Part shown: positions 54,748 through 64,000 of the stretch, one piece after another | Position numbering within the stretch: position 1 is the first letter of the stretch | Layout of the letters: every line of letters begins with the position of its first letter | Assembly: GCA_950022295.1 (NCBI GenBank) | Contig: OX465595.1 | Location: forward strand, 429,840,270-429,904,269 | Length of the DNA: 64,000 bases | Direction of reading: 5' to 3' | Source of the DNA: Bromus sterilis | Lineage: Eukaryota > Streptophyta > Magnoliopsida > Poales > Poaceae | Position numbers and translations under genes: made by a program | Notes under the pieces: generated by a model | Database searches by the model: none | The model's input: only the letters and a program-made list of their open reading frames with translations | What the model was told of the DNA's origin: nothing

Positions 54748-57026
54748 CTTTGGAACTAAGGTGATCACCCCATAGTTTAGCCTAGATATATCCATATTTC
54801 CTTTATAGAAATCTTAAATAAATTCATAAAATCTGTTTTTATCAGATACCAGAAATGCTTATAGAACTCAACATTAAATCCATCAGGGCCAGGTGATTTA
54901 TTGTGTGCCATTTTGAAAACTACTTCCTTAACTTCCTTCTCAGTGAAGGGTTCAATTAACCTCTCATTATCAGTATTAGAAACCAACTCACTATTATCCA
55001 CCTGCAGAGTAATTGTATTACTTTGAGCTTGTCCAACAGACCCTTATAAAAATTAGTAATATAATCTACAATATCTTTTTCCTCAGTGAAGACCCCTTCC
55101 TCTTGATTAAGAGCAGTAATCTTATTTTTCCTTCGTATCCCATTAGCTTTGGCATGTAGATATTTGGTATTAGAATCACCTTGTAAAATCTCTTTAATTT
55201 TGCCTCTCTGTTTCCACTTAGCCTCCTCTTGGCTCATCAGCCTCTCAAGATGGGCCCTCAAATCAGGCTGTTCTTGTCTCATCTCAACAGTCAAACCATG
55301 TAATTCCCTATTCTTATCAATCTCATCTAGTTGAGTCAGCATGTATAGTTTTAATTCTCTATACCAAGTATTCATGTTTCTATTCCACCCTTTAAGTTTT
55401 CCCTAAATAACCTATTTTTTCCTTGCCAAGTATCCAAGTTAGATCCTTGGATCTTTGCTAGAGTCCAAGTGTCCCAAACCAGTTTATTAAAGCCATCTCT
55501 AGTTAACCAGGATTTTCAAATTTAAATAGTGGCTCATTTCTAGGTAGATCTCCAGAGCGTACAAACAAAGGAACATGGTTAGATTTTTCTCTATAGAGAT
55601 CCTCCAACTAGTGAGTGGATATTTCTCCTCCCAATTTGTACAACATAACACCCTATCTAATTTCTCAAAAGCGGGTTGTTCCAAATGATTGCCCCAGGTA
55701 TATTGCCATCCATTTAGAGGAAATTCTCTAAGATTGGATTGCTCAATAATTGCATTAAACACAAAACTCCAGTGACCTGGTGATCCAGGTTTATTCTACT
55801 CAGAAGCTTTCCTAATTATATTAAAGTCCCCTCCTATCAGGATTGGGTTAACACTATTTTGCAGCACCCTAGCAAATTCAGCTAGGAATATAGCTTTTCT
55901 AACTAGTTGTGCCTCCCCATAAACCAACACACCAAGTCCCATATAAATTTACTCTGGGTATACTGCAAAGTCATTTTTATATAATATTCTCCATCTTCCT
56001 GGGTAATTACATCCAAGGTAGTGTAATTTACCCCCAACAGCAATCCACCAGATTTACCCCTGGATGGTGTATGATGCCAATGAAAATCTCTTCCTGCACA
56101 TAATTTCTGCCGGTCAGTTCTGCTAAAGTTTTGTCGCATAGTCTCTTGCAATCCAATGAAATCATATTTTTTATCCATGATCATCTCTCTAATAAACCTT
56201 AGTTTGGTATCACCTCCAAATCTCTCATATTCCAGAAAATTCCTCTCGTAGTTAAATCTAAGCTATCAGAATCTATAAAGCCAGGAGGAGAATCACTTCC
56301 CTCTTTTCTTTTTTGTCCTGAATTCACCAATTTTTTAAGTTTGCAAACAGGTCTCCCACCAACAATTAGTGATGAGCCATGTTTTTTAGTAGCACTACCA
56401 GGGAATAGGTTTTTATTTTTCTCCCATTCTCCATCTGAGTATATATCATCATCATCATCGCCATCAGTAAAAAAATCTTCAAAATTATTTTCTCCTGTTT
56501 CAATTACCTCTTGTTTTGAAAGTGATATATCCTCATTTTTCCTTTTTCCTTCCTGCATTAGTAACTCATATCTAGCAATTTCGACAGACTTAATCAAGTC
56601 AATATTTCCATTAATATTAGCAATGTTAGCACCTAAATCCACCCCCACACCATTAGCCAAATTAGCTAATTTCTCATTAGACTTATGAATAAAACTCAAT
56701 TTTGGATAATTACCATAGTTTTTTTTCTCTACAGCTCTCTCTTTTGCCAGATCCTCCATTCTTTTGTCTTCCTTCCCATATAGTCTAGGAGCCCTTCTCA
56801 CATCCTTTATCACCAGCTCCCCCTTTTTTGCTTTCTCAACTTGGTCCCCAAAATACATTGATTCTTGGCTAGCATTGTAATCCACAACCTCATTGCAGTT
56901 GTTCACACCCTCTCCTTCAGCCAGTTCTTCTCCCAACAGATCTTCATCTTCCTCTTCCCCCAGATTCTCCCCAAATTCCTTGTTTCTCTCAACTTCCTCA
57001 TTTCCTTTTTCTACATCTTCAGCCAT
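54748..57026 (-). pseudogene. LINE 5' half: acidic N-terminal region and endonuclease
   Basis: ATG 57026 (MAEDVEKGNEEVERN) opens a Glu/Asp-rich frame of about 275 codons to 56199, with a DGDDDDD run. It reads into the endonuclease start (GIFWNMRDL), then shifts. The endonuclease is in pieces: FIGLQETMRQNF and SGGLLLGVNY (56184-55903), WQYTWGNHLEQPAFEKLDR (about 55700). The linker and RT start (GDSNTKYLHAKANG; NKSPGPDGFNVEFYK) follow. These motifs are plant L1 ORF2. The long acidic start is probably the end of ORF1 or a fusion. Multiple frameshifts mean no product. Confidence 0.88.
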
Positions 57027-57046
57027 CTGTGCAATTGGGTACACTG

Positions 57047-57558
57047 TATTATACCAAAGTATATCAAATTTCACCTAATTCCCTCAAATTCTAGAAGATT
57101 CTCTAAAACTATGTAGAACAAGTCCGACTAACAACACACTTCTCAATCATGTGCCATTGTTAGACCATGAAGAGCACATTTGCACATGTCCAGGATGTGT
57201 TTGCTTGGAGAGAATGGAATGGCGATTACATATCATTGTTTGGTTGGAGAGAATGAGATGTAGTGCACTTAATCAATTTTTCTAGAATTCTCCTGGCCAC
57301 TCCTTCATTGCCATCGGATGCTTGCCTGTGTGTTGTCGAAGTGACGTGTCTGTTTCTTCTTAACCCTGCGTCGATCGATCACATGGTAAGCAAGCAGCTT
57401 TGTCTCGTTCCAACCAAAGCCACCGGCAGCCGTAGTCTGTAGCGTAGCGACCAACTACTTATGTACTACACGCACAGGGCAACCCACTTACTTTGATCGA
57501 CTACTTATGTATTGTTCGAAGCACCACGGTGTCAAAAACTCTCCACCCTCGCCCAGCA
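57047..57558 (+). other. Flank and upstream region of a plantacyanin fragment, second copy
   Basis: Direct duplicate of 15698-16229 with small indels. No gene. Confidence 0.65.
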
Positions 57559-57591
57559 ATGGCTTCTCGTGAGGGCAACTTCAGCATGAGG
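57559..57591 (+). pseudogene. Plantacyanin 5' stub, second copy
   Basis: MASRE start identical in form to that at 16230 and joined to the same unrelated sequence (AGGTCCTCC). Confidence 0.7.
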
Positions 57592-59198
57592 TCCTCCTTT
57601 CTATACATTGGAAGATTCAGGAATCGAGGAATGCTTAAGATTTTGGAAATCTGATTACACTAGTTCGGTCACCAGTAGAAATATGTGTTCGAATTTCGAT
57701 GTATGGACGAATATTGTGTTTAACGAACCGAACGATAAGGTAGCCATCCTCTCTCGGTGAGACTACGTACCTCTCTCATGCAATTAGCAGAAATAACGAG
57801 AAGATGTAGACTTTGTTTCAAACCCCATACAAAATATCCGATTGGGGTATATTATTTCCAATCCCTTTGAATTGAATATTCGATGCCTAATTAATATTAC
57901 TTTTCTATAAAAATATACCTTTTAGAAAAGTATTTACAAAATAAATAAATATGTTAGACTTTACTTGAAATTGCTTACAAATTGTCTATGAGGGGAAATG
58001 TGTGATTTCCCATTGTTGTGAACAAAGCAGTCAATGCCATTTATGGTTTCTAGAAATGATTCCAGCACCTGAAAAGACACATATGACATCTTCCTCGATC
58101 GTTCCAAAGAAATGCAGATTTGGTTCCTCCCGAGGCATCACGGCGTCCTCCCGCTTCCAAGACCTTTGGAACAAATCTGCACCATCAAGCCTCATTGAAC
58201 CCATTCGGCGTTAGGTCTTCCTTCTATACTTTAGAAGATTTAGGACTCGATAGACGCTTAAGTTTTGAAAACTCAAAATCATTTTTTTCCGAGGTACTCC
58301 TTTCTATACTTGGGAAGACTTAACACTCGCTATTTCGGTCACCATTAGAAATATTTGTTCGAACTTTGATTTAATTAAGGATGCATCAGTTTAAAGAACT
58401 GAACTATAAGGTTGCTGCCCAATCCTTATGAGACTACATCCCTCTTCACACATTAGTTAAACTATAGGAAAAACAAAAAGATGTAGGCTTTATTTCAAAT
58501 TGCACATAAATAGCCTATTTTGGAGAAAAAAATGGTTTCCAATCCTTGTGAATTGAAGATCCGGTGTCTTATTTATGTCATTTTCATACACATATTTAAT
58601 TTTTAGCAAGAATTTTATCTCTGCAAATTGAACACCTGTAGCCTTATTTATGGTCTCCATAAATGGTTTCCGGACCTCCAAAGACACCGGTCACCTCTTC
58701 CTCACTATCCGACAACAATTTAGATTTATCTAATTTAAAATTTAAATTTTACTATTTAGCAAGTATTTTATCCTTGTGAGTCCTTTTTACCAAGTTTTTC
58801 TTTTCCTTGTGACCCTTTTTACATTTTTTTTGACCCTTTGACATTTTTACTGTAATTTTTTTATTTTTACCATTTTTTTTGCAAAGTCACAATGGGAGAG
58901 CTTTCCCACCTAAAGTCCCATGTGGTTGTCTAGCAAAGTGAACGTTCCCTCCAGAAAAAATAAATGAATGCGAAGTTTCCAATCTCCCAAATACATTTCT
59001 AAAGCATACTCCTACGTACTATAAATGGAAAAAGAAAATGAACTTCTACTGTAAATCTTTCCTACTTATAAAGGTTGGAGTTGGTGGCGAGTTCACATGT
59101 GAAATCATACAAATAAATAAATGCGCTTCTACCCTCATATGGAACTAGCAACTTTCAATAAACAAATGTTATTTTTACTTTGTGTGAAACCAATACCA
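57592..59198 (+). other. Direct duplicate of 16263-19617 without the solo LTR
   Basis: Contains the empty solo-LTR site (CATCACGGCGTCC, about 58136-58148), the empty chromovirus site (57980-57984) and only one unit plus a part of the ~172-bp repeat (58606-58760), so two units were lost here or gained in the other copy. No gene. Confidence 0.75.
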
Positions 59199-59207
59199 AA
59201 TAAACAA

Positions 59208-59927
59208 GGCTAATGATGGTGGCCGGCCGACCGGCCAAAGGTTAGGGCCGGTCGGTCTAAGGCCCATTTGTATCACTTTCCCGCTTTTTGTTGTATCTGA
59301 CGCATGACAAATGTTGCAACCGTAGTATAAAATGCTATTATCTGTACTAATATTATACTAATATTATTATATTGTTCTATGTTACTTTTTTGCTAAACGG
59401 ATGTATTTAGTAGTATTTTAGTGCTAAGCGCATTCATTTGGTAGCATGATATAAAAATGTTACTAATAATTTTTGCTACAACAAAAAAGATGAAGTGTGA
59501 TCGGTGATGATGGGTCCCGAATTTTGTTGCAACCATTATAAAAAAAAGCTACAAGTGTAGATTAAATTTGCTGCCACGAATTGAAGGTAAATATGGTACG
59601 CAATTTTTTTATCAGATTTTTTGTTTCAACAGTGATTTTTTTAAAATGCACACAATAAATTTTTGTTTCATCATGTACTAAAAAAGTTGCAACCGATAGT
59701 AAAAAATGCTACCACCAGCGATTAAAATTTATTAACACAATTTTTTTCTGCAAAAACACAAAAAATAAAAAATGTTGCATCCATATACTAAAAAGTTGCA
59801 AATGTACCGAAAATGTTTCAAAGGTACCGCAAATGTTGCAGTCGTATGCGAAGGGGTACGTGCGAATCTGGACCGTTAAATCGCGGAGATCAGACGGCTG
59901 CGGTCTGACCGGCGCCTATCACTGGCC
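59208..59927. mobile_element. Mutator-like non-autonomous DNA transposon
   Basis: 720 bp, flanked by an exact 9-bp duplication AATAAACAA (59199-59207 and 59928-59936), the size typical of Mutator-like elements. The ends are imperfect inverted repeats (GGCTAATGATGGTGGCCGG against GGCCAGTGATAGGCGCCGG, about 15 of the first 21 bases shared). Inside, GTTGCAA/ATGTTGCA phrases recur, with no transposase. The other direct copy has the empty site at about 19618-19640. Confidence 0.8.
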
Positions 59928-59936
59928 AATAAACAA

Positions 59937-60402
59937 ATACACTGCTATCCTATTATGAGAATAACACTTTTATGAATACATAATTTATTTGAATAGTACA
60001 CGACCCTAACTCAAGATCATGGTTCTGATTTTAATTTCTCTTCCCAACCAGTCTTCTAGCTCTATCATATCAAAAGTTAGCAAACAAATTGCGATTTCAC
60101 CATCTTGTGCATCAGCGCGCTTACTCATGTCCATTCTTGTGTGTTTTAAAATTTAAAATGTTATCCCATTATAAATATTGCAAAGGATCTACTATGGTCT
60201 TTTAAGATTTTTCAACGACTATGGCATGATCTTATGTTATATTTTTGCTCTCTTTTTAATCTCGAACCATGAAACAATTGCAAGGCACCATCATTTTTCG
60301 ACAATCCGCTAAGTAAAATACTTCTTGTCATTTCTATATCTTCGTAGCAACGCACGGGCAATGTGCTAGTCTAGAGAAAAACTCTGATCAACCGACAATG
60401 GA
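59937..60402 (+). other. AT-rich flank
   Basis: Matches 19636-20087. No gene. Confidence 0.65.
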
Positions 60403-60830
60403 TCAGTTGATGTTCACGGCGAGCCTCATGCCGTCCTGGCAGTGGCCATTGTCCGCGCCGGTGGTGAACGTCGTCGCTTTAGCCGGCACGGTGCACGCCG
60501 GCCGCGAAGCTCTAGGCGTCCTTGCTCTTCCTCCCACGACGAGTAGAGAAACTCTGCACTCACGCGCATGCAAAAACTCTATCGTTAATCAGCTCACCGC
60601 CCATAGCGCATGCTTGCATGCTTGCACTGGAATCTGCATGCACATGCAAGGTCATGTCGTCGCCGATTCTGAACTTCTTGAGGGGCGGTAGCGATCCCGA
60701 CGTCCCACCGGAGGCCGGAGCCGTCGCCGACCGTGTACGACGCCGCGGAGGCCGTCGCCGGCAGCAAGGCCCCCAACGCCATGACGGCCATGACGACGGC
60801 GGTGAGTCTAACGACCTTACGAGAAGCCAT
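60403..60830 (-). pseudogene. Plantacyanin pseudogene, copy 5
   Basis: ATG 60830 gives MASRKVVRLTAVVMAVMALG and SYTVGDGSGLRWDVG, then a frameshift with loss of the D-Y-AW segment (the next part, KKFRIGDD, is readable in another frame). The intron donor is gone; exon 2 ends GADNGHCQDGMRLAVNIN and TGA. It has the same internal deletion before GHCQ as copies 1 and 4. It is the direct duplicate of copy 1. Confidence 0.8.
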
Positions 60831-61820
60831 TGCCGGGCGAGGCTGGAGGGGTTTTCACGCTGTGCTGCTTCGAACGACGGTCGTCAGGGATTGCCTTGTG
60901 CGTGTACTAGTACACAAGTAGTCGTCGCTTGCTTACATCCTACGGCCGCTGGTGGTTTGGAACAGGACAAATCAGCTCGCTGTGATCCATGCCAAATTAA
61001 AGAACGAGCATCCGGTGGCAATTAGTTCACGAGTAATAACTGATCAAGATTTCCAAATTTATAACTGATCACAAGGTCAGAACTAGCATTTATAGAGTAC
61101 AAAGTACTCTCAAGATTTTCAGCATCAACATCCGCTGTAAAGTTCTTTTTTAATCTTGACCAAGGTAACTAAAGTACTTCTAAAGTGTGATCATGCTTAA
61201 TTGTCATTAGCATCTAATCAATCAAAAAATGGGGAGAAATTGTAAAACTTCATCATGTAAAATGCTAGTCACACAAATGCAATCTTTTCACTAATTTACA
61301 TACATTTGGTAATGAATTAAAAAGACAATACATATGTAGTAGTATCGAGTTCACATAAAATTTCGCAGTCTATAAGTTGTGCGTCAAGGATACATGTGCG
61401 CCAAGTTATTATTTCTAGGGTGCACAAGCACGCCTCAAGCAAGTTAATCCGAGGGTGCGCAAGCGCGCTGTGCAACCACCAGATAAATTTGAAAGTAACA
61501 TAAGAGAGTGTATCCCTAATCAAATTGCAAGTATTTCAGAATACAATGACAATTAATTGTTTTTAGATAATAAAGGGGAAGCTACCCGACAAAGATACAA
61601 TAAGCAAATGGTTTGGAAACCATATTGGCATGCTTCCTAAAACATGAAATAGTACTGAATTAATAGGATAAACATCAGCAGATAGATAAATCACAACAAG
61701 ACATCATTTGTTGCCTAAGACAGACGAATAGACGATAGATAGAGCACTGCCAGTACGATGCAGACGATAGATAGAGCACTGCTACTCCAGAGCCTCGGAG
61801 CTTGTCGGGCACTAGTCTTC
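60831..61820 (-). other. Spacer between plantacyanin copy 5 and the B3 pseudogene
   Basis: Matches 20490-21197 and, inverted, 25640-26330. The last part contains the TCTATCTATCGTCTG repeat of the B3 3' untranslated region (61727-61785). No gene. Confidence 0.65.
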
Positions 61821-62685
61821 CTACTTGGCCATGACGAAGCACAGACGGTAAGGGGGACGCCGGAACGCCCAGAGCTGGATGCCGTCGCCGCCCACCATGC
61901 CGCAGCTCGCCATGAAACTTCTGTACCGGAGTCCATTGATCACCGTCCCGTTACTACGGGGAAACTTGGTAAGATTCAGGTTCGACCACTTGCCGCTGCT
62001 CGAGTAGACGGAGACGGCCACCCCGGGGTTGCGCGTGGGCGAGGCCCTTTCGCCGGAGTTCCTATCGATCTGCTTGTAGTCGATGTTGAACCCGGCCGAG
62101 ACGATCTCGTCGTCGGTGAGGAGGTTGCGGATCCTAACGGCGGCGCGGGCGGAGAGGAGGAAGCGCGCATGGGGATCCGTTTGGTACAGCACCTTATACC
62201 CGATGTGGTACAGAGGCAGGGTGGAGACAGGGTGGAGCTCACGGCGCACCCACGCCGGCAGTGTCACCGGGGTTCATGGCCTGGACGCTCCCGAACTGCA
62301 GATCCGCCAAGGGGATCAACGGCTGCTGCACCACCTGCACGGGATTCGGCGCCGGCGCAGGGTCGTCGTTGTTGCTGCTGGTGGATTCGTGATGCTCGGC
62401 CTCGGCGTCGACGTACACCACCTCGGACGACAGATCCGGCGCCATCTGGTCCGGGTACACGACGCTGCCGCTCCGCGCCCCGTCCCCGGCGCCCTCCACC
62501 AGGACCTGCGACCCGGCGAAGCGCTTCATGTCGAGGTCGCGCCCGGCATCACTCCCCGGCGGGCCAAGCTGGAGGGCGAGGCCGGCAGCATGGTGCGCCG
62601 GGCGAAGCTGGAGGCCGAGTGGCGGGCCGAGGCGGAGGGCAAGGTCGAGGTCGAGGTTCGCCGCCGATGGAGTCGCGTTCGCCAT
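61821..62685 (-). pseudogene. B3-like gene copy with a 2-bp deletion
   Basis: ATG 62685 starts MANATPSAANLDLDLALRLG. The frame is disrupted at 62260-62261, where two bases present in the intact gene are missing, giving a stop at 62239; the B3-like region continues in the next frame to 61821 (YKVLYQTD, VINGLRYRSFM, LWAFRRPPYRLCFV). In-frame gaps relative to the intact copy include about 12 residues before LQFGS and four near HPVSTL. The LxLxL motifs are retained. It is a pseudogene unless the gap is a sequencing error. Confidence 0.85.
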
Positions 62686-63094
62686 GTGACTCTCGCCGCT
62701 TACTACCCTTGCGCTGTTCCTCGTGAGCTACAACTGCGAGCGACTGCACTGAACGGGTGTTGAAAACGTTGCAACTGATCTGTGTGTGGAAAGGGACGGG
62801 AGCACGCCGGTTTTATAGGCGACGGAGCGGCGAGGTGCTTGCTATCGAATGCTTTCCCGTGTGCAGTTGGCGCAGCGTCGAAGCGGCGCGTCTGGTTCTT
62901 CTTAACTCTGCGTCGATCACACGGTAAGCAGCGCTTTGTCTTGTTCCAAACCAGCCAAAGCCACCGGCAGCCGTAGTCTGTAGCGTAGCGATCGACTACT
63001 ACTACACGCACAAGGCAACCCGCTTGCTTTGATCGACTACTTATGTACCGTTCGAAGCACCACGGCGTGAAAAGCCCTCCACCCTCGCCCAGCA
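62686..63094. promoter_or_regulatory. Divergent promoter region, second copy
   Basis: Start codons at 62685 (minus) and 63095 (plus) face outward across 409 bp. TATAAAA on the minus strand is at 62811-62817. Duplicate of 21517-21925, same length. Confidence 0.55.
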
Positions 63095-63395
63095 ATGGCT
63101 TCTCGTGAGGTCAGGCTCGCCGCCGCCGTTGTCATGGCGGTGGCCGCCTTGCTCCCGCCGACGGCCTCCGCTGCATACAATGTCTCGGCGACGGCTCCGG
63201 GTGGGATGTCGGGGTGGACTACTGCGCCTGGGCTTGCGACTCACTCGGTAAGAAACGACCATGCATGCATGCATATTCCCGTGCATGCATGGAAGATGGG
63301 AGCGGGATCACTGTCGAACTGATTAAGAATGGAGTTTTGCATGCGCGTGAGTGCAAAGTTTCTCTACCATTACCGGAATGGGGATTGATCTTAGT
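63095..63395 (+). pseudogene. Plantacyanin pseudogene, copy 6
   Basis: MASREVRLAAAVVMAVAALL signal peptide, AYNV, then a one-base shift (SATAPGGM where GDGSGWDVG is expected in another frame). An intron donor GTAAG follows (63248). The acceptor and the exon-2 start (AGTTTCTCTACC) are present but the rest is replaced by unrelated AT-rich sequence. Duplicate of copy 2. Confidence 0.8.
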
Positions 63396-63782
63396 CGATT
63401 AAGACTTTAGCCAAGTCTCAGTCCATGTTATACTCGTAAGATCACGCGTGAAGATTCATGTCAAAAAATATTTTTTCTTTTATTATTACATGTTCTATCA
63501 CTTGACCGAGACTTTGTTAAGTCTCAGTTAATCGAGATCTAGACACACCCTTACCAAATGTATGTTGATTAGTAAAAACTTTGCATGTTGCAACTAGTAT
63601 TTTCCATGCTAAACTTGTACAATTTATCCCCATTTAATCATTTTTGTTGATTAGAGATTGTAATGACAATTAAGTATGATCACACCTTAGAAGTACTTTA
63701 CTTACCTTGGTCAAGATTAAAAATAAGCTTTACAATAGATATTGATGCTTAAATGCTAGTTATGATCTTGTGATAACTTCTA
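63396..63782 (+). other. AT-rich flank
   Basis: From about 63550 it matches 22170-22395 and 34410-34690. 63396-63550 has no match in the 22-kb copy, so an extra ~150 bp is present here. No gene. Confidence 0.6.
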
Positions 63783-64000
63783 CTCTCTCCGTTTAAAAGA
63801 GTGTATTTCCAACTTTCTTTGTGATATTTTAAACTTTGACCGAGTTTACATAAAAACATAAAAATACTTATGAAAGAAAATAATTATATAATAAAAATAT
63901 ACTTCATAACTAATCTAATGATACTAATTTGGTGGTATAAATGTTGATGCATTTTCATATAATCACGATCAATTTTTTTTTACTTTTCAATAAAGTTGAA
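63783..64000. mobile_element. Stowaway-type MITE, cut by the window end
   Basis: Same element and same TA target as 22396-22646, in the direct duplicate; the window ends before its right terminal repeat. Confidence 0.85.

Larger units (their letters stand above)
34828..57034 (-). mobile_element. LINE (L1-type), split by nested LTR elements
   Basis: The LINE occupies 57034-54748 (5' part) and 37230-34828 (3' part) on the minus strand, about 4.7 kb in total. A 12-bp target-site duplication TTGGGTACACTG flanks it at 34816-34827 and 57035-57046. A short A-tail (T-run) lies at its left end. The split is the solo LTR F with TSD CTCAC. It carries endonuclease and RT coding sequence with many frameshifts. 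The 5' end is just eight bases before an ATG, so it is probably 5'-truncated within the first ORF. Confidence 0.9.

Noticed and set aside
61758..62763. Plus-strand frames of 322 and 226 codons
   Set aside because: They are antisense to the B3 pseudogene; the minus strand carries the recognisable domain and promoter. GC-rich sequence yields long antisense frames.
1..64000. tRNA or rRNA genes
   Set aside because: The only tRNA-like sequences are 18-19 base primer sites complementary to tRNA-Asp and one initiator tRNA-Met-like site; no cloverleaf was found by eye.

Overview
This window is plant nuclear DNA, almost certainly from a large-genome cool-season grass (Pooideae). The signs are Athila-lineage Ty3/gypsy elements primed by tRNA-Asp, LTRs of 1.4-1.7 kb that begin TGATACGTCCAAAA, a young chromovirus, an L1-type LINE, a Stowaway MITE and GC-rich grass-style coding sequence. 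I cannot name the species. More than two thirds of the window is transposable elements. The one intact non-transposon gene I support is a B3-like gene at 24647-25600. It lies among broken copies of itself and of plantacyanin (blue copper protein) genes.

Layout, left to right. 1-5294: a non-autonomous Athila-like element (A, minus strand) whose 3' part folds back on a plus-strand copy (1-1250). A is inserted in the left LTR of a larger Athila element (B, 5295-15463, minus). B carries gag-protease-RT-RNaseH-integrase, broken by two frameshifts, plus a separate coiled-coil ORF at 8283-8789. 15464-28350: a duplicated gene neighbourhood with plantacyanin pseudogenes, a B3 remnant, the intact B3 gene, a solo LTR (16795-18212), a Stowaway MITE and ~172-bp tandem repeats. 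28351-32889: a 4.5-kb chromovirus with apparently identical 302-bp LTRs and a truncated integrase. 32890-34827: the rest of the neighbourhood.

34828-57034 is a nested stack readable from target-site duplications (TSDs). A LINE (minus) carries a solo LTR F (TSD CTCAC). Inside F sit two non-autonomous Athila-like elements: E (37595-45548, TSD GATGT) and C (45689-54206, TSD CAAGG). 57035-64000 repeats the 15.5-22.6 kb neighbourhood in the same orientation, with a private 720-bp Mutator-like insertion (59208-59927), a frameshifted B3 copy and two plantacyanin pseudogenes.

How the parts relate. B has the only gag-pol of the Athila type here. A, C and E share its tRNA-Asp primer site, and E shares its gag and a 3' internal block, so they look like partners or parasites of a B-like helper. 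The neighbourhood exists as two direct copies and one rearranged inverted copy; filled and empty sites order the events. In two copies the B3 and plantacyanin genes stand head to head across about 410 bp.
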